From Trichostrongylus colubriformis (Eukaryota; Nematoda; Chromadorea; Rhabditida; Trichostrongylidae), in contig OZ022258.1 in assembly GCA_963978905.1 (NCBI GenBank), positions 32,611,282-32,675,281 of the forward strand: a stretch of DNA of 64,000 nucleotides, given 5' to 3'. The position numbers and the translations under genes are program-made. The notes under the pieces were generated by a model. That model ran no database searches. It worked only from the letters and a program-made list of their open reading frames with translations, and was not told the origin of the DNA. Positions 34,301 through 43,500 of this stretch are shown piece by piece (the first letter of the stretch is position 1; each line of letters starts with the position of its first letter).

Positions 34301-36173
34301 GGCTTCACTTTAACTAAAGTCATGCAAAGGAAAACAACAAAAATGGGTCCACCGGGTGGGGGTCGATTGGCTAAATTTTTGCGCAGCCGCCCGCAGCAAA
34401 CGGCGCGGAGAGTGCGAGTTGTTTGTAAATTTATCCATTGAAACAGCACCAACCACCACATATAAGAACTTCCGAAGCTTCCAATCTGCAGCTTTGAAGG
34501 TCCTCCACGATACCAGCTCCAGCCCACTGCATACTAAGCGGAATCCCAACCGACTGTAGCAAATCGTGCTGATGGCGTCGTGAGTGCGACGCCGCGAAGC
34601 GAAAATTCGACCAATCGACCCGCACCCGGGTCCACCCATCTACAGTATCAACTCCGCTTTCATCTAGATTATATCGAGGACCGTTAAATGATGGGCTAAG
34701 TTTTTCCACACCTGGAATAATTGGAAACAGTAGGCATCAGCCACATCTTCAGTAAACTGCGATCGCACGTGAACTCATTAATAATACTCTCTACCCCTCC
34801 CATAGAGTAACAGATGCGTTGACCTCAAACACAGTACAAGCAGCTTCAAAATGATTCTACGCGATCAGTGCTTCTATCAACGAGGCACAATTCATAATCA
34901 TGCAACCGGAAAATTTGGGCAGCGTTCGTGCTATTGTTAGTGAAATAGAGGGCTAGCCGCGGGCAACTTCCTGCTCCTCACGAGGAGATTACTGTATCTC
35001 AAGACCTAATGAGGGAATTGGTGCTTTTTGCAACTTATCGTACACTAATTTTCGTTTACCATTTGTATGTCTAGGAAATAAAAGAAGTATCTAGCTGAAA
35101 GTTCCGCGACGGGTCTTCTTGATTTCTCCACTGTGGAAAGGTTTTTTCATTCCTGACAATTGAGGTAGAATAAACAAAGATATCGAAGGGAATTGTAAAG
35201 GTGTAAAGGCACATCTCGTAATCATTAGAAGGCGGGTATTATTCAAATGGTCACCGAGAGGGTTGGGACGTTTTGTCCACACTCCTCTCGTTGGCACGTT
35301 TTGGCCGCTTCAACATGGTGGGGTGTGGTCAAAACGCTTTTCAACTCTCATCTGTAAGTGCCGTGCAGACCAGAATGATTCCTCGTCTTGGTGAACGCGG
35401 AATGGGCCTTTTGAGCGCTCACAATAGATGACTAGGCGTAAAAAAGAATTTTGCTCTGTCCCGGAGCCTTATGTTTATCTAGGTGGGTAACTGGGTATGG
35501 CGAGCTCTCGCCTCGACATTGAAATAGAGCCGTATGCTGATTGTTTTAAAAATAGCCAGTAGGTATGTGCGTACCCTACTGTCTCACTGCTGTCATTGGG
35601 TTTAAAGCAATCTGTCTTTTTTTTCAGTGAGAAGGTGGCGGGTGGCCTCTTCATAGCATAGTGCATTCCTCATCCGAAGTTTTTGAAGACTTAGCACTTT
35701 TGATAGTGAATTAACATTTCAGGTTGGGGGATGGCGCAGTACACGGCGGTTATCTAAACTACCCTCTCAAAGAGAGCCAAACGGACCCCAGATGGACACT
35801 GGTTCCGATGTCACAAGTGGAGAATGAGATACTTGAACCGCGCCTGAAAACATGCGGGTTCACCGAAGAAGGTGAGAGGAGGAGAAGAGGAAAAGAGTTA
35901 AGCCAGTTTTCAAGAGAAAACAATTGTTTAGGTAATTTCGAGTGCGACATGCCGTTGAGCGAGTTCATCTCGTACATTCCACTTTGGGTCAAAACTGCGC
36001 TCTTGCTATGCTTTTCAACGATTGTTTTCTGTTTCTGCATCATGCTCGCTTGCGGATTACGACGATTTTGTGGTAAGCTTCTTTCTGACAAAAGGAAGGA
36101 ACCAGTGAAAGCCGTAAAAGTCCCTGAAAAGCCATTAGAAATGGATTCTTCAATAAGTATTATGCACATATAA
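15965..36173 (+). CDS. Fibronectin type III single-pass membrane protein, receptor-phosphatase-like ectodomain (5' partial)
   Basis: Fifteen exons join in consistent phase: 15965-16074, 16133-16310, 24853-24971, 25040-25091, 25198-25325, 26134-26265, 26331-26492, 28831-28980, 29059-29241, 30448-30512, 30699-30777, 30856-30908, 33633-33788, 35723-35871, 35932-36173. They give about 651 residues with no start codon, so the N-terminus lies upstream. Several fibronectin type III modules are visible ([66 protein letters not shown]). A Cys-rich module ([10 protein letters not shown]), a membrane-proximal block (YYITASL...GGYLNYPL), one membrane segment near residues 589-613 ([20 protein letters not shown]) and a basic tail of about 38 residues follow. 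The YITA...GYLNYPL block resembles the membrane-proximal region of receptor tyrosine phosphatases (inference), but no phosphatase domain follows. A many-fibronectin adhesion receptor of another class (myotactin-like) is an alternative. The end of exon 1 is the least certain boundary. Confidence 0.85.
16660..16810. repeat. Dispersed GC-rich repeat ending in 'gtgtgacgcgcagtagtgtg'
   Basis: The block 'gcttccatgtgtgacgcgca' through 'gcccaactggt' (about 16748-16793) recurs at 56700-56746 with a 2-bp insertion. The preceding 'gcgagagtgggtg' and 'gcatgggtgag' motifs resemble 29516-29590. It appears to be an interspersed repeat with no coding signal. Confidence 0.5.
18049..18186. repeat. Duplicated 53-bp block
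   Basis: A block beginning 'gacctaatccaacgctaacc' and ending 'cccccaacatggacc' occurs at 18049-18101 and again at 18133-18186. The two are separated by a shorter partial copy ('aacatgcaacacccccaaca'). The copies are almost identical, so this is a recent local duplication. Confidence 0.85.
18181..18800. repeat. Degenerate tandem array, ~290-300 bp unit
   Basis: Three unit starts are visible at 18181 (gttgagctccgc), 18484 (gttaagctccgc) and 18770 (gttaggctccgc). Each is associated with 'gggatgggtggggcatggg'-type and 'gaagtaaagacc' blocks. Related single copies lie at about 17600-17665 and 22000-22110, so this is also a dispersed family. Confidence 0.7.
18859..19060. mobile_element. 202-bp foldback MITE
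   Basis: Termini 'tgtgtagcctcatgtcaaat' and, on the other strand from 19060, 'tgtgtggctcatgtcaaatc' form inverted repeats of about 27 bp. They continue into a GC-rich foldback ('cgcgcgcagccgcgcg'). No coding content is visible. Confidence 0.75.
19919..20236 (-). repeat. Dispersed repeat S, right part, minus orientation
   Basis: The reverse complement matches 59740-60035. Shared text includes 'acaactcggaaagtca..gtgtgttgatgcgaat' (one end here degraded), 'gcagcgccgcgct' and 'ggaccccttcc'. The family continues after the inserted foldback, at 21634-21810. Confidence 0.75.
20237..21633. mobile_element. 1.4-kb near-perfect palindrome (mariner-type foldback)
   Basis: Left arm 20237-20932 and right arm 20933-21633 are inverted copies meeting at 'gacgaaaacatgttttcgtc' with no spacer. 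The ends read TTGGATTGGGGA and TTGGGTTGGAGA, followed by 'cttgcggtttttt', and are flanked by TA. This matches the terminal sequence style of mariner elements. Each arm contains about four spaced copies of a hairpin motif 'gatagagctctttttgctct'. There is no transposase. It sits inside dispersed repeat S. Confidence 0.9.
21634..21810 (-). repeat. Dispersed repeat S, left part, minus orientation
   Basis: This continues the repeat interrupted at 20236. The reverse complement matches 59575-59735, with landmarks 'gaaacgtct', 'ggcaccatgcc', 'gttttgtgcaatggc..gccacttaaactcg' and 'aaagacacc'. Confidence 0.7.
22690..22880. repeat. Diverged dispersed repeat, pair with 28055-28265
   Basis: Both stretches share 'gaacccgaaaatc', 'cggccggtcgcgaac' against 'cggccgcgatcg', 'ccaccctcgcc' against 'cacccctcctcgg', and a 'cgtcgtgctgc..ataagaccc' end. 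Orientation is the same. No gene was recognised. Confidence 0.5.
23919..24591. mobile_element. Foldback built from a mariner 3' end
   Basis: The ends TTGGGTAGTCTGAAAAG and TTGGGTAGTCTAAGAAG (reverse complement) are flanked by TA (23917-23918, 24592-24593). Arms of about 330 bp meet near 24255. Each arm encodes the same mariner C-terminal transposase segment. The minus-strand copy reads [17 protein letters not shown] and the plus-strand copy [17 protein letters not shown]. The element is therefore an inverted duplication of only the 3' part of a mariner, with the catalytic third Asp kept in one arm and changed to Asn in the other. Confidence 0.9.
24853..25325 (+). CDS. Fn3 gene, exons 3-5
   Basis: Exon 24853-24971 encodes [20 protein letters not shown] and the YRASVETFE strand end. 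Exon 25040-25091 encodes [17 protein letters not shown]. Exon 25198-25325 encodes [20 protein letters not shown] with the module Trp. Phases run 1-0, 0-1 and 1-0 and join without a stop, which is strong evidence for this model. Confidence 0.88.
25349..25617. repeat. Intronic direct repeat, copy 1
   Basis: About 270 bp beginning 'gaaatttattagcattttgg' and ending 'cgcgacatgatccaac' are repeated at 26674-26951 in the same orientation. The copies are roughly 90 percent alike by eye. The two copies flank exons 26134-26265 and 26331-26492. Confidence 0.85.
25975..26039. repeat. 65-bp perfect palindrome
   Basis: Two perfect 29-bp arms starting 'acagaattccgtctggaatc' surround a 7-bp spacer 'caattgt'. 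The palindrome lies in an intron of the Fn3 gene, 95 bp before an exon. It resembles in size and perfection the palindromes at 3838-3911 and 58501-58575, but the sequence is unrelated. No separate target duplication can be distinguished. Confidence 0.9.
26134..26492 (+). CDS. Fn3 gene, exons 6-7
   Basis: Exon 26134-26265 encodes [20 protein letters not shown] followed by NVTLQ, the F-G end of one module. Exon 26331-26492 encodes [18 protein letters not shown] and, in the next module, [20 protein letters not shown]. Both are phase 0 at each end, so skipping either or both would keep frame. Confidence 0.88.
26674..26951. repeat. Intronic direct repeat, copy 2
   Basis: This is the partner of 25349-25617. 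It contains a long G run (about 26790-26808) not present in copy 1, and a small insertion 'gagggagcc' near the end. Confidence 0.85.
27085..27170 (-). other. tRNA-like sequence (pseudogene or SINE-derived), minus strand
   Basis: On the minus strand a perfect T-arm 'gcaggttcgagtcctgc' is present, preceded by sequence that could form a variable and anticodon region. I could not fold a complete 7-bp acceptor stem with matching ends. It is listed as a tRNA-derived remnant and not as a functional tRNA. Confidence 0.3.
27387..27453 (+). other. tRNA-like sequence, plus strand
   Basis: The start 'gcctcgatagctcattaa' and end 'tgcggttcaattccgcat' + 'agaggca' resemble a tRNA. There is a near-complementary acceptor stem, a D-stem with one mismatch and a perfect T-arm. 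The stretch between the D and T arms is only about 16 nt, too short for a normal anticodon arm plus variable loop. It is probably a deleted tRNA copy or part of a SINE. Confidence 0.4.
27820..27960. repeat. Dispersed repeat S, partial copy
   Basis: 'gcgaatacaaaccacagcgc', 'gcttttgaatccgggtt', 'aatcgcttctaacct' and 'catcttcctctttct' match the S family copies at 38370-38510, 48940-49070 and 59890-60030. Confidence 0.65.
28831..29241 (+). CDS. Fn3 gene, exons 8-9
   Basis: Exon 28831-28980 encodes [20 protein letters not shown] and a classic F-strand end [17 protein letters not shown]. Exon 29059-29241 encodes [20 protein letters not shown] and the next module start [19 protein letters not shown]. 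Both are phase 0 at each end with good acceptors (cacttccag, ctattcag) and GTATG donors. Confidence 0.88.
30448..30908 (+). CDS. Fn3 gene, exons 10-12 (Cys-rich module)
   Basis: Three small exons (65, 79 and 53 bp) encode [20 protein letters not shown], then [20 protein letters not shown] and REYSFE, then [17 protein letters not shown]. The phases (0-2, 2-0, 0-2) fit together. The C-x4-C-x3-C arrangement and WNKWTPIA are unusual for a plain Fn3 module and may mark a disulfide-bonded membrane-proximal unit. Confidence 0.85.
31041..31896 (+). mobile_element. Internally deleted mariner, 856 bp, in an Fn3-gene intron
   Basis: The ends TTAGGTTGATTCA at both termini (inverted) are flanked by TA (31039-31040 and 31897-31898). 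The transposase begins [20 protein letters not shown] at 31183 and then breaks frame. It continues with [17 protein letters not shown], jumps to [11 protein letters not shown] (second catalytic Asp) and [20 protein letters not shown] (third Asp), and ends [20 protein letters not shown]. The segment with the first catalytic Asp is missing, so it cannot transpose by itself. Confidence 0.9.
33071..33266. repeat. Foldback repeat R, copy 1 (Fn3-gene intron)
   Basis: Inverted ends 'ggctacttatgac' and 'gtcgtaagtagcc' enclose GC-rich sequence with 'ggcagagcatggcagccttc' and 'ggcaatcgattcggcaagtt'. The same interior occurs at 36280-36590, 45593-45818 and 46649-46887. Confidence 0.75.
33633..33788 (+). 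CDS. Fn3 gene, exon 13
   Basis: The acceptor ccattgcag supplies the base completing an Arg codon. The exon encodes [20 protein letters not shown], then [20 protein letters not shown] and [19 protein letters not shown] followed in the next exon by [11 protein letters not shown] is the pattern seen just outside the membrane in receptor tyrosine phosphatases (knowledge of the family, no search run). The donor is AG|GTTGG. Confidence 0.85.
34344..34638. mobile_element. Foldback MITE, 295 bp
   Basis: The inverted ends are 'tgggtccaccgggtgggggt' and its partner on the other strand 'tgggtggacccgggtgcggg'. Both continue into 'cgattggctaaattttt' and 'cgattggtcgaattttc'. The interior is GC-rich like repeat R but lacks its long internal block. 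It lies in the Fn3-gene intron. Confidence 0.7.
35723..36173 (+). CDS. Fn3 gene, last two exons (membrane-proximal region, TM, tail)
   Basis: Exon 35723-35871 encodes [20 protein letters not shown] and ends LKTCGFTEE. The 60-nt intron 35872-35931 (GTGAGA..TTTAG) is followed by the final exon, which encodes [20 protein letters not shown], the membrane span and a Lys-rich tail ending [10 protein letters not shown]. The stop is TAA at 36171. The intron length is a multiple of three with no stop, so retention would insert 20 residues. Confidence 0.88.
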
Positions 36174-36279
36174 CAACAACTCAAACGGTGCAAAGCGTAG
36201 GTGGAGGTGCCAGTAGAACGTGTAGAGGAACGCGTTCACAAAAACAGTGTTCAGCTCGTACAACTCCAGTCCGTGTGTA

Positions 36280-36590
36280 AGGCTATTTACGACAGAAAAT
36301 CGCTTCGCGGGGTCCCACTCGCGACGCCATCAGTACGTCTTGCCGAATCGATTGCCCTTAGGAGCGCGGCAGAGCGTGGCTGCGTCACCTCTGCACTTCC
36401 ACCCATGCCACACTGCCTCCTGCCCCCATGCCACCCTGCCTTTTCCCCCATGTCACACTGCCTCGCTCGAAGGCTGCCCATGCCACACTACCTCGCTTGA
36501 AGGCTGCCATGCCCTGCCACTGGTACGCGCAGCCGCCGAGCCTCTCATCGCGCGCGGTCGCGCGACGATTCGTCATAAGTGTACACACCC
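36280..36590. repeat. Foldback repeat R, copy 2 (between the convergent genes)
   Basis: This copy starts 'aggctatttacgacagaaaa' and ends 'cgattcgtcataagt'. The interior has a short local expansion of a 'ccatgccacactgcctcgct' unit (about 36412-36510, four imperfect copies). It lies in the 1.1-kb space between the stop codons of the two convergent genes. Confidence 0.75.
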
Positions 36591-36990
36591 CGTTCACTCC
36601 CTACCAGATCAGATTAAGAACACTGTGGCTGTTTCGCTTGCTCTTTGTGAAATATAAAGCTACTACATCTACGCATGTTCAGACAAACCCAACCAAACCA
36701 AGGAGTCGTCTATCATGTATTACCACAATGATTCTCCCACTACTCAGTCGACTACCAGGGAGTATCGGAAGGTGGAGCGGAGAGAGTTTCGACCCACAGA
36801 TATGGAAGCACGAATGCGATTCCTCGAGGAATGACTGGTCATCTTTCGCTTTCGGCTTTCTTCATGCAATTTAACTCAGCTCCTACTCCTGGTCTTCTCA
36901 CACAGAACGAATTATGCTTTATTCCGATGAAAAGACTGAATTGAATCAGCACACATTATGACTTGGTAAAAAAATGTCTGAGCAATCCAT

Positions 36991-36996
36991 TTTATT
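36991..36996 (-). terminator. Candidate polyadenylation signal for the muscarinic receptor gene
   Basis: AATAAA on the minus strand lies about 270 nt downstream of the receptor stop codon, in an AT-rich context. The distance is reasonable for a nematode 3' UTR. No transcript evidence is available here. Confidence 0.5.
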
Positions 36997-37263
36997 GCCT
37001 CAAGTTGGGGCAGCCCGAAAGGTTAAGCTGCTGAGCAGCTTTATGCTGTATTCGGCTATTCTTATGCATTCTAGAATTTCTTTGCACAAAATCTTCATGT
37101 CAATAAATTTAAGTAATATGCTAATAAACATGTAAATGACTGAATCAACAAAGATCGTTGTAATACCGACTATGATAACCCGTGTGGTTATACAATTGAG
37201 CGGAGCACCGCAAGAAGGAGAAGAATGAGAAGCTACATATAGCACAAACTGAGGGAAGAGTAT

Positions 37264-37555
37264 CTATTGCCGTCTAACGTATGCATTTCTAGAAATGTTC
37301 GGTCGTTCGGCGCCGAATTTGCAGCGCAGAATCCGGCGGTAGGTATGGCGAAACCTGGAATCGAAGGCGATTTCTTTTCATACCCCAAGGACAGCAATGA
37401 CGGCTGATGGCAGCCAGAGTGCTCAACGTACCTCGCGTTACATAGGGCATAGCAGAGCGGATTGATGGTGGAATTAATGTAGCATAGAAAGTAGCTTGCT
37501 GTGAATAAGTAATCTGGCACACTGTTGGGAAAAAACGCCTCGTAGCACACAATCA
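37264..37555 (-). CDS. gar-3: gar-3 TM7 exon and C-terminal tail exon
   Basis: Exon 37432-37555 encodes [20 protein letters not shown] and TM7 ([20 protein letters not shown]). A 77-nt intron separates it from 37264-37354, which encodes [20 protein letters not shown] and ends AYVRRQ with stop TAG. The split Arg codon (AG|G) confirms the junction. The short basic helix-8 region after NPLCY is typical of this family. Confidence 0.92.
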
Positions 37556-40500
37556 CTGAAAGTATAATAGATAGCTGTAAACGGCTCTAAGTAAAAAGAC
37601 TCAAACCCTTGAAAGGTGATTTTGCTATATTTGCCACAAGAAGGTTGAGCCCAAAATGTACGATGGTCAATAGTTCCGTCCTCTGGGTGTTGAGAGAGTT
37701 GGGACGGATTCGAACTGGGCGCCATTTAAATCTGTGCCGGTTTCGCTGCTGCGGTTTTTTTTAACGTTATTCTCAGATAACTTTCCATTAAAAGCCCAAT
37801 CGTTTTTTTTTGTAGAACAGTGTTGCTCGAAGTTTAATCACGTCACAGAGCAGATGACAACTGAGCTACGTATCCAAGTGATAAGAAGTTACAACAAAAC
37901 GGTCAGTGCAACTTTGCGACAATCGGATTGATCGTCATATTTTTGGATCCCTGGATAACCGTTTGAGTTGCACCGCTTCGCGCCGCCACGATGCAGCATT
38001 GCAGCGCCACACTCGTTTGAAACCATGTTAACTACACGCACGCCATTATCGGTTGGCTGAGCTTGAAAGTAGCCTTAAGCTTGAGTGGGTGTAGCAACGA
38101 GATGGCGCACCGTAGCGGCACAAAGAGTGCAGCGGCACAAAGATAGTCACCCAAAGATCTACTGCCCAAATAGGTAAGCCGTTCGATCTGATTACCGCGT
38201 TGTGCGACTTTAAAGACACCGGAAATGAGGCATTCTGGTTTACGGTATGAGAGGACGGTGGCCGCAATGCACACACGACACTTTGCCATGAGGTCGAATG
38301 TGAATTCATTAGGTTCTACAAAACAACAAAAGACATCTCTACACCGGACAACTCGGAAAGTCAATGTGTTGATGCGAATGTGATGCGAATACACACCACA
38401 GCGCCGCGCTATTGAATACGGGTTTTGCCACCGATTATCGCTTCTAACGTTAAATGTTCGTTACAAAATGACCATTTTCTGCATCTTCCTCTTTCTTAGG
38501 ACCCCTTCCGCTTCCTTTGAGCGAATTCTTGGTAGGGTTGGGGTTGGAAGGTAAATCTGCTTCCCTGAACTTTTGGCACTTCCCTTGGGACATTGGTCCC
38601 AACAGCCGGCTCGACACGCCTTTTCGCTTTTGGGGGAAAGCAGATTGCACGGCTGTGAGTGGTGGCATGCTCTCCAGAAGGATCGTGAAGGGAATTTTCA
38701 CAAAGTAGTTTTTCTGGAGATGATGCATGACTCTGAACTACTGTTCCCTTGAGATCCTCTGAGGGAACAAGAGGAGCTAATCAAAAAAAGGTAAGGCAGA
38801 GGCTAAGCTGAGCCTTGGCAGCCGGAAATGTCTTCATGGAGCCCATGCTTCCAGAATTTTGCAAGGGAAAAAGATGTAAAATATTAGTCTATGAACGTAC
38901 CATTGTAAGGAGTCCAAGTGACGATGAAAGCAGCTAAAATAGCCGAGAGTGTCTTTGCAGCCTTGCTTTCCTGTTTCCGCTCGTTCTTCTTTCTCTCCTT
39001 TTCACTTTTTCTGTCTTTTCCGCAACTGATCTGAGTCCCTATCCTCGAAAAGCGACCATTTTTTGCAGGCGATGCAGTGTCTGGAGAGAAATGAACGATA
39101 AGCTGAGATGCACTGTGTGAGCTGTGGTGCACGAAAAAACTTTCTGACCCTTGAGGCTCGTTTGATGATTGATGTCCTCTACCGCCTCGACGTTATAGTC
39201 GCTTCGAGACCGAGCACGGGACTCTCGACGAGGCATCGATTCCCTACAAAAGAAGTCTGAAACTTAATCGAATTTTATGAAAAGTCTCACATCACTAGAG
39301 ACCGTCCATTTCTCAACTCCATCTTCAAAGCACGCGCATAGTCAATACAATTGTCCCCCTGCTGTGCTAGCGGGTCTGCTCGTGACCTTGCGCCTTGTGT
39401 GTGAGTTCATACTTACGCTATTAGGAATTTAGCAGTGAAGGGATAGTGGAAGCGATACGTATGGTATCGAAGCAGAGTAAAACCCGGAGCCCAGATGAGG
39501 AATCATCGAGGGTGGTCGTAGCCAGTGGTGGGGGAAGCCCTGTACTGGAGTCAAGAATAATACAAATACCGGTTTTCGATCGCGACTTTTTTCTGGGCGT
39601 TCTTCGGTGTGTCAACAACTATCATATTAGTCATAAAATAGTGAGTAGAAGTTCTATTTCTTAGGTTTCTTGAGCGCAATGGTTGACATTGTATAGAATA
39701 CTAAAACAAGGGCAATCCTAGTTTGAAAGAAGCTCAGACACGGTGCACCATCGCGCATCGCCCAGAAAATATCGGGACAAAAGAGCGAACGTTCCGTATC
39801 AAGTGTATGATTCGAATTTATGACGGATGCTTCGCTTTATATCAATCGTAATCACTTCAGAGTTCAACCGATACGCTGTTCGAACCTCACACCCATTGTG
39901 TCGCGCGCAGCACGAAACCACGCGAATTTTCGGTTCCATTGGCACTCGTCCGGGTGTATGCCATCAGGGCAGAAAATTCGCCGTTGCCGCGTCTGGCATG
40001 CGCGAGCTATGCGCGTCCTATTGGATGGGTCCTCTCGCGATAATGGTGCTATATTCCTTGTTCTAAGCAATCGCTTCAGAACTAAACTATAGTACGCCGT
40101 CCCTGTCTTGCACCATTTCGTCGCGCGTCAAGGCTTCGCGAATGTTCTGCCCTAATGGCACACATCCACGCTCGCCTACATGATTAACATGAGCTAGTGA
40201 ATTTCTTCTATCACATATGATCTCTCGTTTGGATACTTACTCTTTGTTCCAGCACCCGTTTCCTTATGATCACGAGGAATCCATCCACGCTGCCAGAGAA
40301 AACCCATACCTTCAATTTTTCACCGTCTTCCCTTCCGTTTCTTCGGCGATTCCTTGAGCACGTTTAGGTTTTGAATTTCGAGCGTGACCTAACCTAACGT
40401 CTCTCTGGGAAACAAACAGCATAGGTTTGCCACACCATGGATGCAGATCCAACGGCTACGTGTGCGCGTAATGGGTCACCCCGCGTAGCAGGTGCCTGCT

Positions 40501-43500
40501 GGTCCCGTCGTAGAAGTCTTCACCTCATCTTTGGACCAACTTAATTCGAGTGACTTGATGCATGCCGAGGCACCACACCGATCCACAATCAGATATTCAT
40601 AACTAGGTCTAGCAAATTCGCTTTGAGCAGCCTGTGTCGTGGCTGAACCTTGTAGTAATCTCTTAGCACAGCAGTAAATGTTGCTGGCAGATAAATTTAC
40701 TTGTACGGAATCAACCGCGTCACTCAGCATATTTGCCAACAGAGCAATTTAAGAAGTAACTCACTGCGTCGTTGTTTCACAGTTACTGAGACGAACACTC
40801 GGTCGAGCTCCCTCATCTTTCAGCTCGATTAGTACCTGAAAAAAAAAACCCTCAGTTGACATGGGATTCTACGTCCTCCTTATGGCTCGATAGAGAGATT
40901 GAGAGTGAGATGTGTAACACAAGGCTCGCTGAGTGCCGTGCTTGCTTTATCCGATTTTTCCCAACGACATCAAACATACCGTATAAGTGTCAAAGGCAGG
41001 TCTATCGGTTGGTCTTGTGCGGAATCGCATGGATCCGCTCCGAGGACTGTTTTCAGCCTGTGTCTCACCAGAAAGTGTTTCCTGAAGCGGCAATTTTTAG
41101 TGACCACCAACGAAGAGATGCTTCAGAACGTACATCATTGGCCGGGAGAGGACTGAGAGTTGGACTAGTGTTTTTCCGTTTGGCTGTGTACAGAGAGGAT
41201 GAAAGTGACGCGTCATCGATGTTCATCACTTGAGCCTGAACACAGGAAGGAATCATGCTAGACACAATGTGACCACAGAGCACAATACCTCAGAGCTGTC
41301 CTCGGATGAAGAATGCGATCGATTGCTGCACACTTTCAACCAGTTGATGCGTTTCCGAGTACGATTCGAGCTGCAACCATTTGCACTTAGAAATTTTACA
41401 CATTATCGATTAGAAGTTATTTGTGGCTTTGGGGTGCATCTTTCTGTTCTTGTATGCCACATCGAGGATGATGTTACGGGTTTTAGTCTCGGCTAGGTGA
41501 CCCTGATTGACGCTTCCCACTGAGTGCGTGTGATTACGACAGAAAATTCGTGAGGCTGCGTGTGGCACGTGACCGCTGGGCACGGAGGGCAGGAAGTGCC
41601 GTAGCAGTTGTTCAGAAGCAATAACGCTTGAGATAAGACGTAGGACACCTTCATCGCTTTAGAATCCAAAACTAAGGAGGCACTCCTAGCTCGCACTCAT
41701 CGCGTCGCACGCCGCACGCCGCAACGCGAATGTTCTTTTTTAATGGTCCCACACTCTCCTACTAAGTGAGGCTGATCACTGTGTGCCGCGCTGCTTTGAC
41801 TATTCACCTCTACCACGCACACCGCACACCTACCGCGCGCGACCTCGCCTGCACGACCTAATGATCGCCGCGCAGCCGCAAATGGTACCGCGTAACACAT
41901 AACTTTCAGGCCACAGGAATGCAGTTATCTTGTAGTGGATTGAAAAAGTGAACCGCGCATGACGAGGAAAGACCCAGTTCAGCGATGTTTTTCGAAAAAC
42001 CCGACACAACTCGCAACGTTAGAAAATCTGGAAATCAGAGATCTTAAAGGAATCGTCCACGGAAAATGAGTTTTTCTGCCACCCATATATTTATGTTGTA
42101 TTCGCCTATTGTGGGCCACATGTAAAGTTTCACGCGGAAAATGTGAATCCGGCCGAGATACAGCGCCACAGTGTCTGCGGGGTGGGCGTTGCCTCGGAGC
42201 AAGTGTCCACCCCGTCGTCCGCCGCAATCGGAGATGCACTGTTGGAACAGGAGTAAACAGTTCCACTCTCCGTTCCCAACCGTGGCGGACGATGGGACGG
42301 GTCTTTTCCTCAAAGATCTCTCCCATCCGGCCGAGAATTCGGAGAGCTGTTCTTAGCCGAATTCTTACTTTTTCGCGTGAAACTTTGCATGTGGCCCTTG
42401 TTAGACCACTACAACATAAAATATGGATAACAAAGAAACTCATTTCTCCGTGGACGATTCCTTTAAGTAATGTATGCCACCCGAAGCCGTTGTAGACTCG
42501 CTAGTGCACTTCAAAGACCCGATGTTTTCTAGGCAGCGAAAATAATTTCGTTTTGGGCTTATTTCCTTTCGGTCAACAATTACGCTCATCGAGACACGCT
42601 CGTGATGAGTCATTGCTCGCGTAATGTTTCGCTGAAAAACACAAAAATGCAAAAGAACCTCTTAGAATCGTTCGTGAACCATCCGCCTTTTTTCAGAGAT
42701 CCTCGCTCGTTGTTCTTCGCAAAAGAATTTGTCGAGGTGTCTCGTTTGATTGATCGCCGCGAGAACTGCAAAAACGACTTTTGGAAGTTAACGGAACGGG
42801 AATGAAGTTGAGGATGAGGTGGCATGACCAAACAGGCTGAGAGACGTGCAGGGTTGGTTACCTTCCTTCGAATCTTTTGTGACACTGATCTGTGCGCACG
42901 GACGGACTCGTTCGATTGACTCGAACGCTAAACGACGTTGTGAGTCTTTAACCCTCTTAAGAGCGATATTACGGATCGCCAACAAATGCTGAAGGACGTG
43001 GGCTGGCGCCGCATAAAGGCACTGGAGATGTAGCGGAAAACGCAAACTTGCACTTGGATGCCAATTAAGCGTAAAACAATACATTGAATGTTGTTCTGGT
43101 TGAGTGATTACCAAGCGCCACTTCTGAGACGTACCTGTGAGGCCTGCAGTTTCCCGAAATCACGATGTCGTTTCCGAGTTTCCCAGTAGACTCGTGAGTA
43201 TAGGACGATCAAGATCGTCACTGGCAGGTAGAAAGCGGCTACAGCTGTACCCACTGTGACGTAAGGATTTGTCTCTAGAAACTGCACCACACATGTTCCT
43301 GGCTCCACTGTGAACTTTCCTGGAAGTATTACGTGACTATAATAACGAAACCGTTTTTAGGAATCTTTAAAAGCTGGGCGAATGCCAGTAGGACGGAAAA
43401 TTCGCTTCGCAGCGTTCAATATACGACGAGAGCTATGCGCGCCGTATTGGATGGGTCCTAAAGCAAGGACGGTACCTTACGCCCCATTCTTCGAATGCAT

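Noticed and set aside
35759..36193. 144-codon minus-strand ORF opposite the last Fn3 exons
   Set aside because: It is an antisense shadow of a well-supported coding exon with correct splice sites on the plus strand.
40856..41233. 125-codon plus-strand ORF and its 85-codon partner
   Set aside because: They overlap, on the opposite strand, a loop-3 exon of the receptor that has matching splice phase. The plus translation shows no motif.
41979..42495. Overlapping ORFs of 154 and 128 codons on both strands
   Set aside because: They are generated by the self-complementary MITE at 42048-42462. Near-identical peptides appear on both strands, as expected for a foldback.
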